From Meghimatium bilineatum (Eukaryota; Mollusca; Gastropoda; Stylommatophora; Philomycidae), in the NCBI GenBank assembly GCA_034231615.1, contig CM067318.1, forward strand, positions 35,869,382 to 35,933,381: 64,000 nucleotides of DNA, in the 5' to 3' direction. The notes below the pieces were generated by a model. It ran no database searches and had not been told where the DNA came from. It saw only the letters and a program-made list of their open reading frames with translations. Within the stretch, counting starts at the first letter, position 1; each line of letters starts with the position of its first letter. Of this stretch, positions 1 to 11,389 are shown in pieces. Position numbers and translations under genes: made by a program.

Positions 1-599
1 TTGGTTGTTAGAGATATTTAAATAATATTTGCACATATAAATAAAGAATTGAATTATGCATATATTGGTGTAATTTATGTACGTGTGTGTGTGATACCAG
101 ACGTATGAGAAAGTGGTAAAGACGTTTTTAAAAAAAAAACATAAATTTTATAACAAATAAAGAGGAAAAAAATAAATAAAAAAATAACGTACCTTATTTA
201 TCGAATTCCTTGGCAACACTGTAAACTAAATCACACAAATCTGTTGTATTTATGTTCTTTCACTGCGAAATTATCAAAATATAGCCGGAGGAACTGTATA
301 AAACATGTAGATTTGCAGTAAAATCCTTCTTTGAGCTTAGGTCTAGTCATTTTTGGTTCCACTTCAACATATTCGATATCAAACGTCTACATGTCTCCAA
401 ACCAACGCGGCATTCTGTATATTCACTGCTGTGAAACTAAATAACTCAATAATTCATGATTCAAGCCACAATTCAATGTTATTTATTCAAAATATGATGA
501 AAGATATGTCTATAAAACCGGTCACATCAATGCATCGTACAGGTGTGCAGATGTGGTCAGATTAATTGCTATAAAATTTGTATCTTCTGGCTAGCCATT
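1..599. other. AT-rich stretch without recognised features
   Basis: Only short chance reading frames are present. I see no splice-flanked exon, RNA gene or known repeat here. Confidence 0.4.
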
Positions 600-790
600 G
601 TTACAATGATCATGTCGGACGTAGGAATGAACCGGCTTCAATAGCGCATGTTCCAGAGTAACCAATCAGGCTGTGGTGCGTCTATTATAACGATATCTCA
701 TTGGATGGGGCATGTCGCCAACGGCGCTAGACGCCATTTTGTTTTTCGGCTGCCGGAGTTGATATAGGCGTGGTGAAGGTTAACACAAGT
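600..790. promoter_or_regulatory. Promoter-like GC-richer block with CCAAT boxes
   Basis: A GC-richer island stands in AT-rich DNA. It has a CCAAT box at 662-666, an inverted one (ATTGG) at 700-704, and CGCCATTTTG at 732-741, which on the minus strand reads CAAAATGGCG, a YY1-like motif typical of TATA-less promoters. The same motif gives a minus-strand ATG at 737-735 in good context, opening only 23 codons. No exon on either side is proven, so the promoter role is inferred from motifs alone. Confidence 0.25.
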
Positions 791-940
791 TATCTAAAAA
801 GTATTATTTTGTAAACATAAAAACACAAATCTATGTGCTTCCACATGACAGGAAACTACTATGTCATCAAACAAAGTATTTTTCTTCTGTGTTTATTCTC
901 AAACTATGGAGATGTCAGTCCTGTCATAATTTATAGTTTG

Positions 941-1052
941 CGACACAATGCATTTCTATTCTCTGGACTACATCCTGCTGGACATCTAATAGGACTATGG
1001 TCCTGCTACAAGAGAGATCCAGCGGGAGTCTGAGAATGAATGCTGAAGAAGA
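941..1052 (+). mobile_element. SINE-like family B copy, 5' part missing
   Basis: The copy matches the family B 3' half: CGACACAAYGCATTTC, the paired stem around GGACTATGGTCC, then the GTTTGAGAAT-like segment and a short (GAA)n tail. The 5' core (GCCGAAGACGGATG) is absent or too diverged to see. It is followed directly by an opposite-strand family A fragment. Confidence 0.75.
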
Positions 1053-1062
1053 ATTTATAGCT

Positions 1063-1187
1063 TGGCTCTGATATCTGCATCTTTTGTACTGTTACATCCA
1101 GCTTCAGCTAAGTTTTGAGTCATCTTGACCTGAGATGGGAGTCAACCTTATTCCGAACCTCCTTAGTCACATCTTATATTATTCATG
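1063..1187 (-). mobile_element. SINE-like family A fragment
   Basis: This is a diverged internal part of family A. Reading the plus strand it has GATATCTGC, a CATCCAGCTTCAGC-like segment, a degraded version of the shared block GACCCTATATGGGATGGG, and CCTCCTTAGTC. The tail is missing. Confidence 0.6.
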
Positions 1188-1549
1188 GTATATCAAAGAA
1201 TTACTATTCTGTTTCCCCCTTCCCTAACTACCACAAAAACTTACCTGATCTTTTCCTTGGTCTCCAACAATAACAAACATGGAACGATGACGGGTCGACA
1301 CTCCATTTTCTATCATAACACGAATGCGGCTGTCAATCTTCTTCCTCACCATTTTTTTATATTGAGCTTATGCAGTTTTTCAGGAGAAACAAGAATGTCT
1401 TATGGCAAGTTATCTGTAAATAGAAAAAAAATCTTTTTTGATGTGGTTTCACTATAATTGTACATGATCATGTGTGTAGATGAATGCTCGTTAAACCAAT
1501 AAGACAACTAATACTCAATTCCTTCTATATGAAAGAATACTTCATGTCT

Positions 1550-1826
1550 TCTTCTTCTGCGTTCATTCTCAAACTCCTGGCAATTACCAGGATGTAGTCC
1601 GGAAAACGGAATGCGTTGTGTCATGGTTTACAGCATTGCTGCGATATCTGCGCCTTTCGGCCTGACACATCCGACTTCAGCATGGCTTTGGGTCTCTGAC
1701 CCTATATGGGATGGGACAGCCAACCCCCATCCCAAAACCTCCTTAGTCGCCTTTTACGACATGCGTGGAAGGTAAATAGTGTTGCTATTCTTTGCTCCCC
1801 TTTTGGGCCCGGGCAACACACGGGCG
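1550..1826 (-). mobile_element. Full-length SINE-like family A element with target duplication
   Basis: The 277-bp element is flanked by the perfect 11-bp direct repeat ACTTCATGTCT at 1539-1549 and 1827-1837. The (GAA)n 3' end lies at the left. The 3' stem-loop is TCCTGG (1575-1580) with CCAGGA (1587-1592). The 5' end begins GCCCGTGTGTTGCC. Target duplications plus a simple-sequence tail indicate retroposition. I could not identify clear tRNA, 5S or 7SL promoter boxes, so the origin of the 5' part is unknown. Confidence 0.85.
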
Positions 1827-1976
1827 ACTTCATGTCTGAAATCATCCATTCATATATTTGGGGTATGAATAATCCGGATAAAACATAACATAAAACAATA
1901 CTCATAATCACATTTGCCTTTTTTTCTGCAACCTCTATATTTCCAGCTTGTTCAGTTATCCTTGCTACTGGTATCT

Positions 1977-2128
1977 TCTTCTTCTTCTGCGTTCATTCTC
2001 AAACTCCAACTGGATCTAGCTGGATCATGGTCCTGCAAGATTTCCAGCAGGATGTAGTCCAGAAAATGGAAATGCGTTGTGTCACCGTTTTATTTGCGCC
2101 AATGGCCCGATACATCCGTCTTCGGCGG
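1977..2128 (-). mobile_element. SINE-like family B element with 13-bp target duplication
   Basis: The perfect direct repeat GCTACTGGTATCT at 1964-1976 and 2129-2141 brackets the copy. It runs from the (GAA)n tail at the left to the 5' core CCGAAGACGGATG (minus strand) at the right. Confidence 0.88.
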
Positions 2129-2304
2129 GCTACTGGTATCTAATCTCCGTAATTTTTCATACGGCATTTTGGCCAGAGCATTGATTCTGACAGTTTTTCA
2201 TTTATATTTATTTGTGATTCAATCTGTTTATGAATTTTAAAACTTTTTGCTGTATGTAGACATAGTCGTTTCCAGCTTTTGCTAGAAATTCGGGTATGTA
2301 TCTT

Positions 2305-2470
2305 CTTCTTCAGCGTTCATTCTAAACATTTTTTCAAACATTGTTTCATTCTCAAACATTTTCATTCGCAGGACTACTAGACCTCCAGCAGGATGTAGTC
2401 CAGAGAATGGAATGGTTGTGTCGTCATTTTATTTGCACCAATGGCCCGACACATTCGTCTTCGGCAGAAG
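2305..2470 (-). mobile_element. SINE-like family B element with 11-bp target duplication
   Basis: The direct repeat GTATGTATCTT at 2294-2304 and 2471-2481 flanks a family B copy. The copy has a short local duplication of the CATTCTCAAACATTTT segment near its 3' end. Confidence 0.82.
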
Positions 2471-2481
2471 GTATGTATCTT

Positions 2482-2820
2482 ATTTCCATGATTTGTGAGT
2501 GGCATAAAGTAGGTTTTTGACTAGGAACTAATATACACAAAGTGGGCGACTGCACAGTTGAGATTAAGAGAAAAACAGAAATGGCACAGTCAAAATTAAA
2601 ACAGTTAAAGAAATTATGGCAATGTACTAAGATAAGAACCAAGTGCTTACTATGAACATGTGTGTTTCCAGAGACGACAAATGAATGCGAAGCATGGACA
2701 CTAAATAAAAGTGGCAAAGATAATAACATCATTTGAATTAAAGTGATATAAAAGAGTTCTCAGAACTACGGACTGCAAGAAAAACAATCTTGCCCTGAGC
2801 TACCATACTCCTGTCTTTTT
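2482..2820 (+). mobile_element. LINE reverse-transcriptase C-terminal remnant
   Basis: Pieces of the 'E-WTLNKS' region that follows the RT palm domain can be read across stop codons (NECEAWTLNKSGKD and a KxxLRT-like stretch). The order of motifs matches the better-preserved RTE/CR1-like copies at 29.6-30.5 kb and 48.1-48.8 kb. It is too decayed to code. Confidence 0.5.
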
Positions 2821-3540
2821 GTAAATCCATATATACCAGGTATATTTATACTAATTGACTTTCTAATGGATTTATTATTCACCATCATCCACAAGATTTA
2901 AAATGGATGGATAGAGCATATGTTAGAGCTTCACCCTACAGGAGTTTTGCCATGGTCATGTTCTGGGCCTTATCCTAGGGTGAGGATAATGCCACCTAAT
3001 ACCAAATGGTGTGGCAGGGTAGAACAGGTTCTTAGCCTTGGCTGGCAGTTAGTATAGGTTGTGAGTACCTATAATAAAGCTTAGCTTGATCTGGCCACTT
3101 GTCTTTTTCTAAATATGTCTGTTACCTTTCCTTTGAAGTTAACAAGGGAGGCAGAGAAAAGAATCATGCTGCATGGGCAACATTTCACATATCATGCCAC
3201 ATTTCAGCCTGCACATTATGCTATGGAGAGGTATATTATACTCTATCCCTGGTCATAATTTACACACTACACTACTCTACACAAACAAGGCTCAAGTACA
3301 GTATAGTTCTCTACTGTGACCTTTGCTCTAGTTTCGAGGTGTTACCTGACCTTTGTTGTGTGATTTGGCAAGCTTACGGGTAAGTACTTAAAGTAAGGTT
3401 AGGATTAGAAATAATATTTCTAATGTGTGTGCGCACCTCGCTCCATGTGTAGCGGGCAGAAATACTGATCGCTCACCACAAATAATAGGAAATTGTAAAA
3501 AATGTGTATGTTGGAAAACATGGCTTTGTAGGAATACATA
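2821..3540. other. Intergenic stretch, nothing recognised
   Basis: Unique-looking sequence with short chance reading frames on both strands. No exon or known repeat was identified. Confidence 0.35.
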
Positions 3541-3544
3541 AGTT

Positions 3545-3830
3545 CATCTGTGTGATTGTCGGATGTGACGTCACGGCAGCCATTATTTTGATTGGTGTTA
3601 CACAGGAATCCATGACGTTGGATCATTAAAATTGTCAACACTGTCCAATTTATAGCGCAGTGGAGAACTAATCTGTACTTTTACCCACAAACAATAAGTA
3701 TATGCCTGTGATGTTGGCAAGGTGTGACGTCACTGCACGCATCGCGGTGATTGGTTATCTCGCTTAACTCCGTGACGCCGTCTGCTTAAACATGAAAACA
3801 GTGTGCTAATTATAGCGCAGTGACCGTAGA
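3545..3830. repeat. Diverged tandem duplication carrying two CRE palindromes
   Basis: Two units about 159 bp apart each contain TGACGTCA (3566-3573 and 3725-3732), then a CCAAT-type GATTGGT motif, a second TGACG site, and the block TTATAGCGCAGTG. The rest of the units has diverged. TGACGTCA is the consensus CREB/ATF site. Whether this is a promoter or simply a repeat is not decided by sequence. Confidence 0.5.
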
Positions 3831-4250
3831 TAAGAACAATTTACCGCGATTTCTTGTAGCATACATCACATGATATGGGGTGGGAGTCTCTGTGGCTCCA
3901 ACTGCTCTTGAAAGTCATAGTCTATACTCGGTACCAGGTAGTCTCGGTGTATAGAGTTACATGTCTAGTTACAGTTAAAACAGTCTAGGTATACACTGTA
4001 TAATACAGGTATAGACTATTACTATAGTTAAGTTACAGGTAGTACCAGGTATATTCGGTATAGAATACTCGGTAGTCTCCAACTCCAAGACTCTGGTCTA
4101 TTATATCTAATAATTATCTATTTTCTATTATCGTATCACTGATCAGTCTATCTATTCTATAGTTAGTATCTATCATAATATTCATAATGACATCATAATC
4201 ATATGGATCAAAATTGTAGTATATATTTAATATATATACTCCACTATGTA

Positions 4251-5843
4251 TAGGCATTAGCACAAAGGAGCTCTTCTGTGTCCAAAAAAATTTATCAAAT
4301 TATGTCCCTTGAAGAAAATGGCCACTAGTCTATTTCCTGACCATGCAAGTAGGCAGTGACCACATTTTAATTAGATTTCCAGTGTCCCTGATACTATTTG
4401 GCATATAGAAGTGGACATTTTTGTGACATCAAGCATTTCTGTAAACAGTTGGGCATCTAATTGACAAAAATAGCGGATATTGTTTGAGTAACTTGTATTT
4501 TAACACTAGGTATTGTCACTTATTGTGTATTTTCATTATCCATTTTTAATCTACTATTGCATACAACTTTACTCACTGTCTAAATGTTATATTAGCCATT
4601 TATACAGTTGTATACCAAGTATGAAAGACATTATGAGCAGCACTCTGTCCCATACAATGTTTTAAAAAGGTTCACCAAGTCCATGCTGCATGTCCGCCAT
4701 CTTGTTTTTTACAGACATATTGGTTAACAAGAAATACAATTGCCATCTATTTAAAATATTAAATGCTCTGTGTGTTTATGTATTTACAAAATTGTTAATT
4801 TCTTTAAAAAACTAAGCCAAAGCATATGAATGGGAGTTAGTTTGTTTGTTTGCCTGCTTACAAGCCTTACAAAAGGTTGTGTGTTGTCATGACAACTGTC
4901 CGACTTGGTTTGTGACTACACTACTGATGTGCTGCAATGTGCACTCTTTGGACTATTGGTATTGCATTGCCTGCAAGTAGCAGCTTTGCTAGAACATGAT
5001 CTATGCATAATAATACAAATTATATATACAATGGGATTTAGATGGGGGGAAGACATGTATGACATGAGAAAGAAAAATATAAAAAATGTCTACTTTATTC
5101 TTACCATTCTAGGAACATTTCCCTAAACAAGCAGTTCACAAAACTAAACACAAATCACATCACTATGTACATGAATAATCCATGAAAGTTTTATCACATT
5201 TGTAAGCACAAAAACCCTGTAGGATATTTTATCATAATTCACAAATATATTGAATAATTATTTTAATTATGCAAATTAGCTGCCATTTTGAATATTAATC
5301 TTTGGCTGCATATGAAAATTATGTCAATGTGATCCGCAGATTCGTCTTGTCTTCCCGAACACAGAAATGTATAGTTTGCAACATATTTTATCATAAATAA
5401 TAGAAATGTTTAATAATTAGGCTATTCAATTCAATTTTAATTATGTAAATTAACCCCCATTTTTGAATATTAATTAGCTTTGATTGAATTTGAAAATTAG
5501 CACAATGTACTCCCCAGATTCGTCTTTTCTTCCCGAACACAAAAATGTATAGTTTGTTCTATTTTTTATTATTAGTAACTCTGATATGTCATGAATTATC
5601 ATGAATTATTGGCTAAACTACAATTCTTGGTCACAACTTTGTGCACTAATCAGCTTATATTTCCTTATATGTTCCATGTAAATTTTTTTGATGCAAAATT
5701 AATTCAAAAAAATTCATAACTTTTTTTCAGAATTGACGTACAGACTTGATTGAGGTATCATTGAATTGCAATTTTCAAGGGCTATCTAACTGTGGTGTTT
5801 ATAATGCTGTAAAGCCATTTTGAAAATTTTGTGCTAATGCCTA
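4251..5843. mobile_element. Candidate non-autonomous TIR transposon, about 1.6 kb
   Basis: A 16-bp perfect inverted pair, TAGGCATTAGCACAAA at 4251-4266 and its complement at 5828-5843, brackets the block. The direct repeat CTATGTA sits immediately outside both ends (4244-4250 and 5844-5850). If the outer TA belongs to the target, a TA-duplicating superfamily is also possible. The interior codes for no recognisable transposase. It contains a diverged duplication at 5240-5560 with a shared AGATTCGTCTT-TCTTCCCGAACAC block. Confidence 0.55.
5240..5560. repeat. Two diverged direct repeats of about 180 bp inside the TIR element
   Basis: Two units share AATTATG-AAATTA, CCATTTTGAATATTAAT, CAGATTCGTCTT and CTTCCCGAACACA-AAATGT, with the same spacing and many substitutions. 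Confidence 0.6.
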
Positions 5844-6340
5844 CTATGTATATAACTACACTACAGTAATGTTATATTATAGCATCGACTTGAACATTTT
5901 CTACAAATTAGCCAAATGACATTGGATGAGTAGAGTCTCAGACTCAGTATGTCCTAAATGAGAATTTAATAACAAACGTTCCCTCACAACCTCCGATTCC
6001 GAACACTAGTTAGTTGCAGTAGAGAAACCAAACTGGGTGACAGTCACCTATCGCAAAATGGAAATCTGAATTAAATTATCCACATCGACTCATAATAAAT
6101 CGGCGATACAAAACAAGTCAGCAATGTAATTAATACGAACTCTTTAACAATTCACTAATTCTGTACCACACTCACAGTGTACTGTACTGTAGACGTAGTG
6201 ATGTCTTACTTCTTACCATGTGTTCAATGTTTTTACCAAAACATGGTTGCCAGATTATAATTGTCATTTAAAGCCAAATGAATAATAAAACACATAACAT
6301 ATCAGGTTCGCCACACTGGAGTCTATTGTATATCCTCAGG
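5844..6340. other. Intergenic stretch, nothing recognised
   Basis: No gene or repeat that I can name. The sequence is AT-rich with only short chance frames. Confidence 0.35.
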
Positions 6341-6344
6341 TGGA

Positions 6345-6485
6345 TGAGGGTAACAATTATCTACACTTGCTGCTAAGCGTAGGGGTGGTGACTGTGAGCT
6401 TTAGTTGTCGATCCAAGGCCAGATGCGTCGCCTTAACTACGTTGAACCCGTATTTGTTCAGTGTTATATTGACGGCAACATAGAA
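6345..6485 (-). mobile_element. 3'-end scrap of a LINE family
   Basis: The block (ACACTTGCTGCTAAGCGTAG, then CCAGATGCGTCGCC and TTGTTCAG) parallels the 3' ends of the minus-strand LINE copies at 10.44 kb and 59.94 kb. Only the terminal about 140 bp remain. Confidence 0.45.
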
Positions 6486-6659
6486 ATTCAAAATGTTCCA
6501 TTATTAATTTAAAAGTCAACAATTGTACATATTGGATGGAGACTCATCAAAAGAAATTTTACACATATTGCCCTTGCAGCGGGTGCTTTCAATAAACTAC
6601 GTAACATCTGGACGTCATACACACTAACAAACACCACACGGCTCCTTTGAAAACAAATG

Positions 6660-6883
6660 CCTACGCCCCATCGAGGCCAGCACCGTGCAGTGGTGATGGG
6701 GCTTAGTTCAGCCAACAGGGGCTGGAAACTAAGACTGGTCGGGCAGTCCCACTCGAGCAGGACCATAGTCCTGCCCAAGTAAGCAGAGTGCTGAAGACGG
6801 AGGCATCCAACCAAAAGGCGCACAGATAAACATGATGCCACGCACAAAACACAATGGATACATGTCTGTATTTATAAATAGTT
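6660..6883 (+). mobile_element. 5' region of Jockey-like LINE, also present at 33.1 kb
   Basis: A segment with the palindrome GCAGGACCATAGTCCTGC (6757-6774) and the core GCTGAAGACGGAGG lies directly upstream of the LINE reading frame. A close second copy sits at 33097-33290 without the coding part. I infer an untranslated 5' region. The palindrome and core also occur in SINE-like family B. Confidence 0.6.
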
Positions 6884-8972
6884 ATGGTGCCTGCCCTGTG
6901 GCGGACGTTCAGGCAGGGACGGTGCCGGGCCCTATACCTCGAAAGGGCCCAATCTCAGTTACTGGAAGTCTTTCTCAATTGCCCCGAGGAGCCAGGAGGC
7001 AAGGGTAGAGCTACTGGCCAAACAAACAAACGACCAATAAAAATAATGCACTGGAATGCTGAGGGTGTCAACAGTAAAAGAGATGGATACAGCAAAAAAT
7101 TGGAACTTGAAAATGTCCTCAGTGAAGAACAAGTTAATATATGCTGTATCCAAGAAACACACCTCAGCAGCGACATAGCCTTCAAAATCAGAGGCTACCA
7201 GTGCTACCGGTCTGACAGAAAAGACAGGCGAAAGGGTGGAATTCTGACACTTGTTAAAAACAATATCAGCGCATGTCAGCTGGAAGTATATATGGAGGGG
7301 GCAGAATACCAGATGCTCCACCTAAAAACAGACAGTGCAGAATTCCATCTCCTGAACTACTACTGCCCAAATGATAAACCATTGGCACTAGACACAATTC
7401 CAGACAAAGAAAGGCTTATGGTGTGTGGTGACTTCAACAGCCACTCTCAGAGCTGGGGCTACGATCATATCGACAAGAGAGGTGAGGAACTTGAGAGCTG
7501 GCAGGATGAAAATAATCTCATTCTTATTAACCAGCCAGCAGACTCACCAACCTTCTACTCGAGAGCATGGCACACCACCTCTACACCAGACCTGGCATTC
7601 TACTCACCAGGCCTGGAATGGAACATCACACGTGTCGTTGGAAAGCAGCTTGGGGGTAGGGACCACAGACCAGTATTTCTGGAAATCCACAATGAATTTA
7701 CCAAGGACAGTAGCACGCTCACTGGGTGGAACTATAAAAGGGCAGACTGGAAAATGTACCAGCATTTAACCAGTGTTCTAGCTAAGGACATGAACTTGGA
7801 CAAAGACATCAATAGAGCAGTGAGTGAATTTAATAGATGTATACTACATGCTGCTAGTAAAACCATACCCAGGGGGGGGGGCACGCAAAAACTACAAACC
7901 CTACTGGAATGATGAACTGGAAAAGCTGCAAAATGAGATGGAAACATCTAGACAGCAGGCTGAGAACAGACCTAGCCAAGAACATCACAACAAATATCGG
8001 CAAACAAAGGCTAAATTTCAAAGAGCCAAGTTACAAGCCAGACGGAGCAGCTGGAAAGAAAAAAACAGAGTCGCTGAACCTAGAAAGAGATACTAGGAAA
8101 TTATGGAAACTTGTAAAACAACTAAATGATGAAGGTACAGGGAGAAATACCAGGATCGCACTTTATAAAGATGGAAACATTTTAACAGGTAAACATGCAG
8201 CTGATTACTTTGCAGAAGACAATAACGTCAGTCAGCCCAGACAAACAACAGGAGGTTCGTGAGAACCAGCAAAACATTGGAAAAGGCGAACATATACCTG
8301 AAGTCATGGAGGCACCAATCACAATGAGAGAACTGGAGCATTCAATATCCAAATTGAAAATGAAAAAGTCCCCTGGAGCTGATGGAGTGTCCAATGAAAT
8401 GATTAGAAACCTGGGAATTGCAGCAAGAGCAAAGCTACTGCAGATCTTTAACACAAGCTGGTCCACATGTAATGTACCACAGGCGTGGAGAGAAGCAATA
8501 ATGATACCACTCCTCAAATCAGGAAAATATGGCAACACAGTCTCCAACTACAGGCCCATCAGCCTCACAAGCTGTCTATGCAAAACAAAGGAACGCATTA
8601 TCAATCTTAGGATGCAGTGGTACCTTGAAAGTGAAAACCTTCTGGTATCACATCAAGCAGGTTTCAGACAGTGCTACTCTACTGAAGATCAGGCAACCTA
8701 CCTCTCCCACGAGATTGAGGATGCCTTCCAAGATAAGAAACTGGTACTAGCAGCATGGATAGACCTCAGGAAAGCATTTGATAAGGTCTGGAAAGAAGGG
8801 CTCCTAAAGAAATTGCGAAATTGCAGTGTTAGCTCAAGAATGTACAAATGGGTAAAAGCATACCTGCATAATAGAAGAGCCAGGGTACAATTAGATGGTC
8901 GCATGAGCAAGAAAGTTCTACTGCGTCATGGAGTCCCCCAGGGAGGAGTCCTGTCACCCACACTTTTTTTTC
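6884..8972 (+). pseudogene. Jockey-like LINE: endonuclease plus truncated reverse transcriptase
   Basis: The first frame (from 6884) is an apurinic-type endonuclease: WNAEGVNS, IQETHL, VCGDFNSHS and the C-terminal GRDHRPV with its catalytic Asp-His are all present. The frame then shifts three times: at the 10-G run near 7871-7880, at the A-run near 8055-8065, and at a 4-bp duplication (GTCAGTCAG) near 8227-8235. The reverse transcriptase follows with SPGADGVSNEM, YRPISLTSC, QAGFR, the motif A segment AAWIDLRKAFDKVW and motif B GVPQGGVLSPTLF. It stops there: the FADD-type motif C, thumb and 3' end are missing, and the sequence passes into a diverged SINE-like fragment. The motifs fit the Jockey/CR1 superfamily; the exact clade is not resolved. 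The two homopolymer shifts could be assembly errors, but the 3' truncation makes the copy dead either way. Confidence 0.85.
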
Positions 8973-8984
8973 ACATCCTACTAC

Positions 8985-9105
8985 TTTGACCTTTTTGAGG
9001 ATGAAACAACCAACGCGAGCCCAAGGCATGCTTAGTAGCCTCTTACAACATAATTGGCAGGTAATAATGTCGCAATTCTTTATCCCCACCCCCCTTTCTG
9101 TCCTC
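8985..9105 (-). mobile_element. Diverged SINE-like family A fragment at the LINE break point
   Basis: Reading the plus strand, the TGACC-TTTTTGAGGATG, CTTAGTAGCCTCTTACAACAT and GCAATTCTTTATCCCC blocks align in order with the family A 5' half (GACCCTATATGGGATGGG, CTTAGTCGCCTTTTACGACAT, TATTCTTTGCTCCCC). Confidence 0.5.
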
Positions 9106-9780
9106 TTGCAACAAACGGGCGCCAATTTGGTTATATCAATTTTTTGTAACCATAAAATAATAATAGAGTTCTGGTAATCCAGCCACCACGAGTTCGAGAG
9201 TAGGCCTATGTATTTAAGGGAGTGGTGCAGAACCATAACCACCGAGTTATATATTCAATACGTTTTTGTCATCACAATGTTAATATTGGAATCATGGTGA
9301 CTGGATTATCTGCAACAGTAAACCCCCTCCCTTCTTTTGTGGCTGAAAGGCGCATACCTCGCCATAAGATACTTTCTGTATTTTTTTTAAAGAAAAACTG
9401 AAGAAGGGTGATTATTTCGGTAAACTGTGAATATACTATATATATCCACAATATATTCATAACTTTCGTATTGCAGGAATGGCAAAGAAACTAACAATAT
9501 ATATGGTGTCCCTATAAGCTACAGTTTACTCAATTTGTGTACTTTGAATCGCAGGTGCTTAACATGACTAGCATACCCACCTCAGGACAAAGATAGTGCC
9601 ATAGACCTCACACTCTAACATCCACGCTTCCTTTTCTCACTTGCTGTCTTTGGAATAAATGAAAGTGATAATTTGTCATGTGTATCACGTTACAGAAAAC
9701 TCAAACTTATCATCCATTACTCAATAAATTACAGCGACCATGACTAACCCTTATACATAATAATACTAGACAACACACTG
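9106..9780. other. Intergenic stretch, nothing recognised
   Basis: AT-rich, with only short chance reading frames. Confidence 0.35.
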
Positions 9781-9964
9781 TTAAAATTATATTCCTTACA
9801 ACTCCCCCACCTGTGTTAAAATTATATTCCTTATAACTCTCCCACCTGTGTTAAAATTATATTCCTTACAATTCTCCCACCTGTGTTAAAATTATATTCC
9901 TTACAATTCTCCCACCTGTGTTAAAATTATATTCCTTACAATTCTCCCACCTGTGTTAAAATTA
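9781..9964. repeat. 35-bp minisatellite, five units
   Basis: TTAAAATTATATTCC recurs at 9781, 9816, 9851, 9886 and 9921, an exact 35-bp period, with a partial unit after 9956. Units differ only in the CCTTAYAAYTCYCCCAC part. Confidence 0.95.
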
Positions 9965-10439
9965 ATAAATCGTAGAAGTTCTCTGGCAAAGAACCCCGCA
10001 ATAAAAGCGAGCACATGGTTCAAAAGAAATAATAGATTAATGTTTTTGAGATTGTTGAATAGTCCAATGTCAGATGAATAGCTTCTAAATCCATAAATGT
10101 GATCCATAAATGCCCAGTGAATCCAAGGTGGAGAAAGTGAACAATGTATAACCCAAGTATGTAATTATTGAGCACTGTGAACATTCTGCAGTTATGTTGA
10201 ATGTTGTACAGGATTTTTGATTTAGTTAAGATAAAAACTTGCAAAATGCAATGCCTGAAGAAGGCCATTGGAATCACCAGACTCAACCAAAATGTGCAAT
10301 GAGAACATCAGAAAGATAATAGATAAAACACCATGCATAGAATATATATAGAAACAACAGATAAAATAGTTTGGACAATGGAGGGAGGGGGTTTAAATTT
10401 CAGTAACTATTACTAATACGGACGTTTTTATAAGAACTG

Positions 10440-11345
10440 TCTATTGTCATAACGTCCACACTTGCAGCTGAGCGTAGAGGTTTGTACAGAAGATGTAGTC
10501 TGTGTTCCAGAGCCAGGTGTGTTGCTATGGTTGTAGTGCAGTCATGTTTATTCAGGATGGTCTTGATGTTGTCTATCTTTTCCTATGTCTGCCCTTGGCT
10601 TTGTATCATTATTTAAATCTTGTTATAAGCTATTATGGGACCGTTCATCATCATTGGACGTCCAAACAATTTTATCTGTTGTTTCTCTATATACTTGATG
10701 CACTATGTTATACTTAGTATCCGTCTGATGTTCTAATTGCGCACCTTGTTTAATCTGGTGACTCAAATAGCCTTATTTAGACATTTCGCAAGTTTCGATC
10801 TTTCTCTTATGTGTAGGTGTTAGCTGCCAAATCTGGCATTGATAGCATAGTGTTGGCACAAAGTTGCTCTTACTTATGTGTAGGTGATAGTTATCAAGTC
10901 TGACATTGGTAGCATAGTGTTGACACAAAGATGATCTTACTTATGTGTTTCTTTACTTCCATGTTGTTGTTTTTGGGTGCTTTAGCAAAAATGGCATCTA
11001 GTATATCACAATATTTTCATTTTGACAATTTGTTTCTATCTCTCAATTGACTCGTCCGTCTTCTGTGAAGATACTTCGTAGGTGCTTGAACTCTTTGAAT
11101 TGTATTATTTTTGTGTTCTCTATTTGAATGTTTAAATGCTCTGTTGATCTCGTTATTTGCATAGTTTCTGCCTTTTGTCTATTGATCCGCTTGTTGTATG
11201 TATTGAATATTCTTGATAGTGAGTTGATGTGAGTTTGCAGTTTTTCTTCGTCATCATTCATGATGTTTTTATCGTCATCGAAAAGCAGTTCATGGGTTTG
11301 TTTTTATGTTGTTCATTCTCTGCTGTTTCATAAGTCAGAAGTTGT
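10440..11345 (-). mobile_element. CR1/RTE-like LINE remnant, RT C-terminal half
   Basis: On the minus strand, near 11.28 kb, the RT active-site region reads LLFDDDKN followed by MNDDEEKLQTHINSL and KRINRQKAETM. This matches the segment after motif C in LINE reverse transcriptases. Downstream, CYQCQ-TW and KRKIETCEM pieces continue across stops. The 3' end (10440-10520) matches other copies of this family at 6345 and 59.94 kb. The element is a decayed pseudogene. Confidence 0.65.
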
Positions 11346-11389
11346 ATAAGAATACGCATATAAATTCTACTACATATGACTATGTGTTG

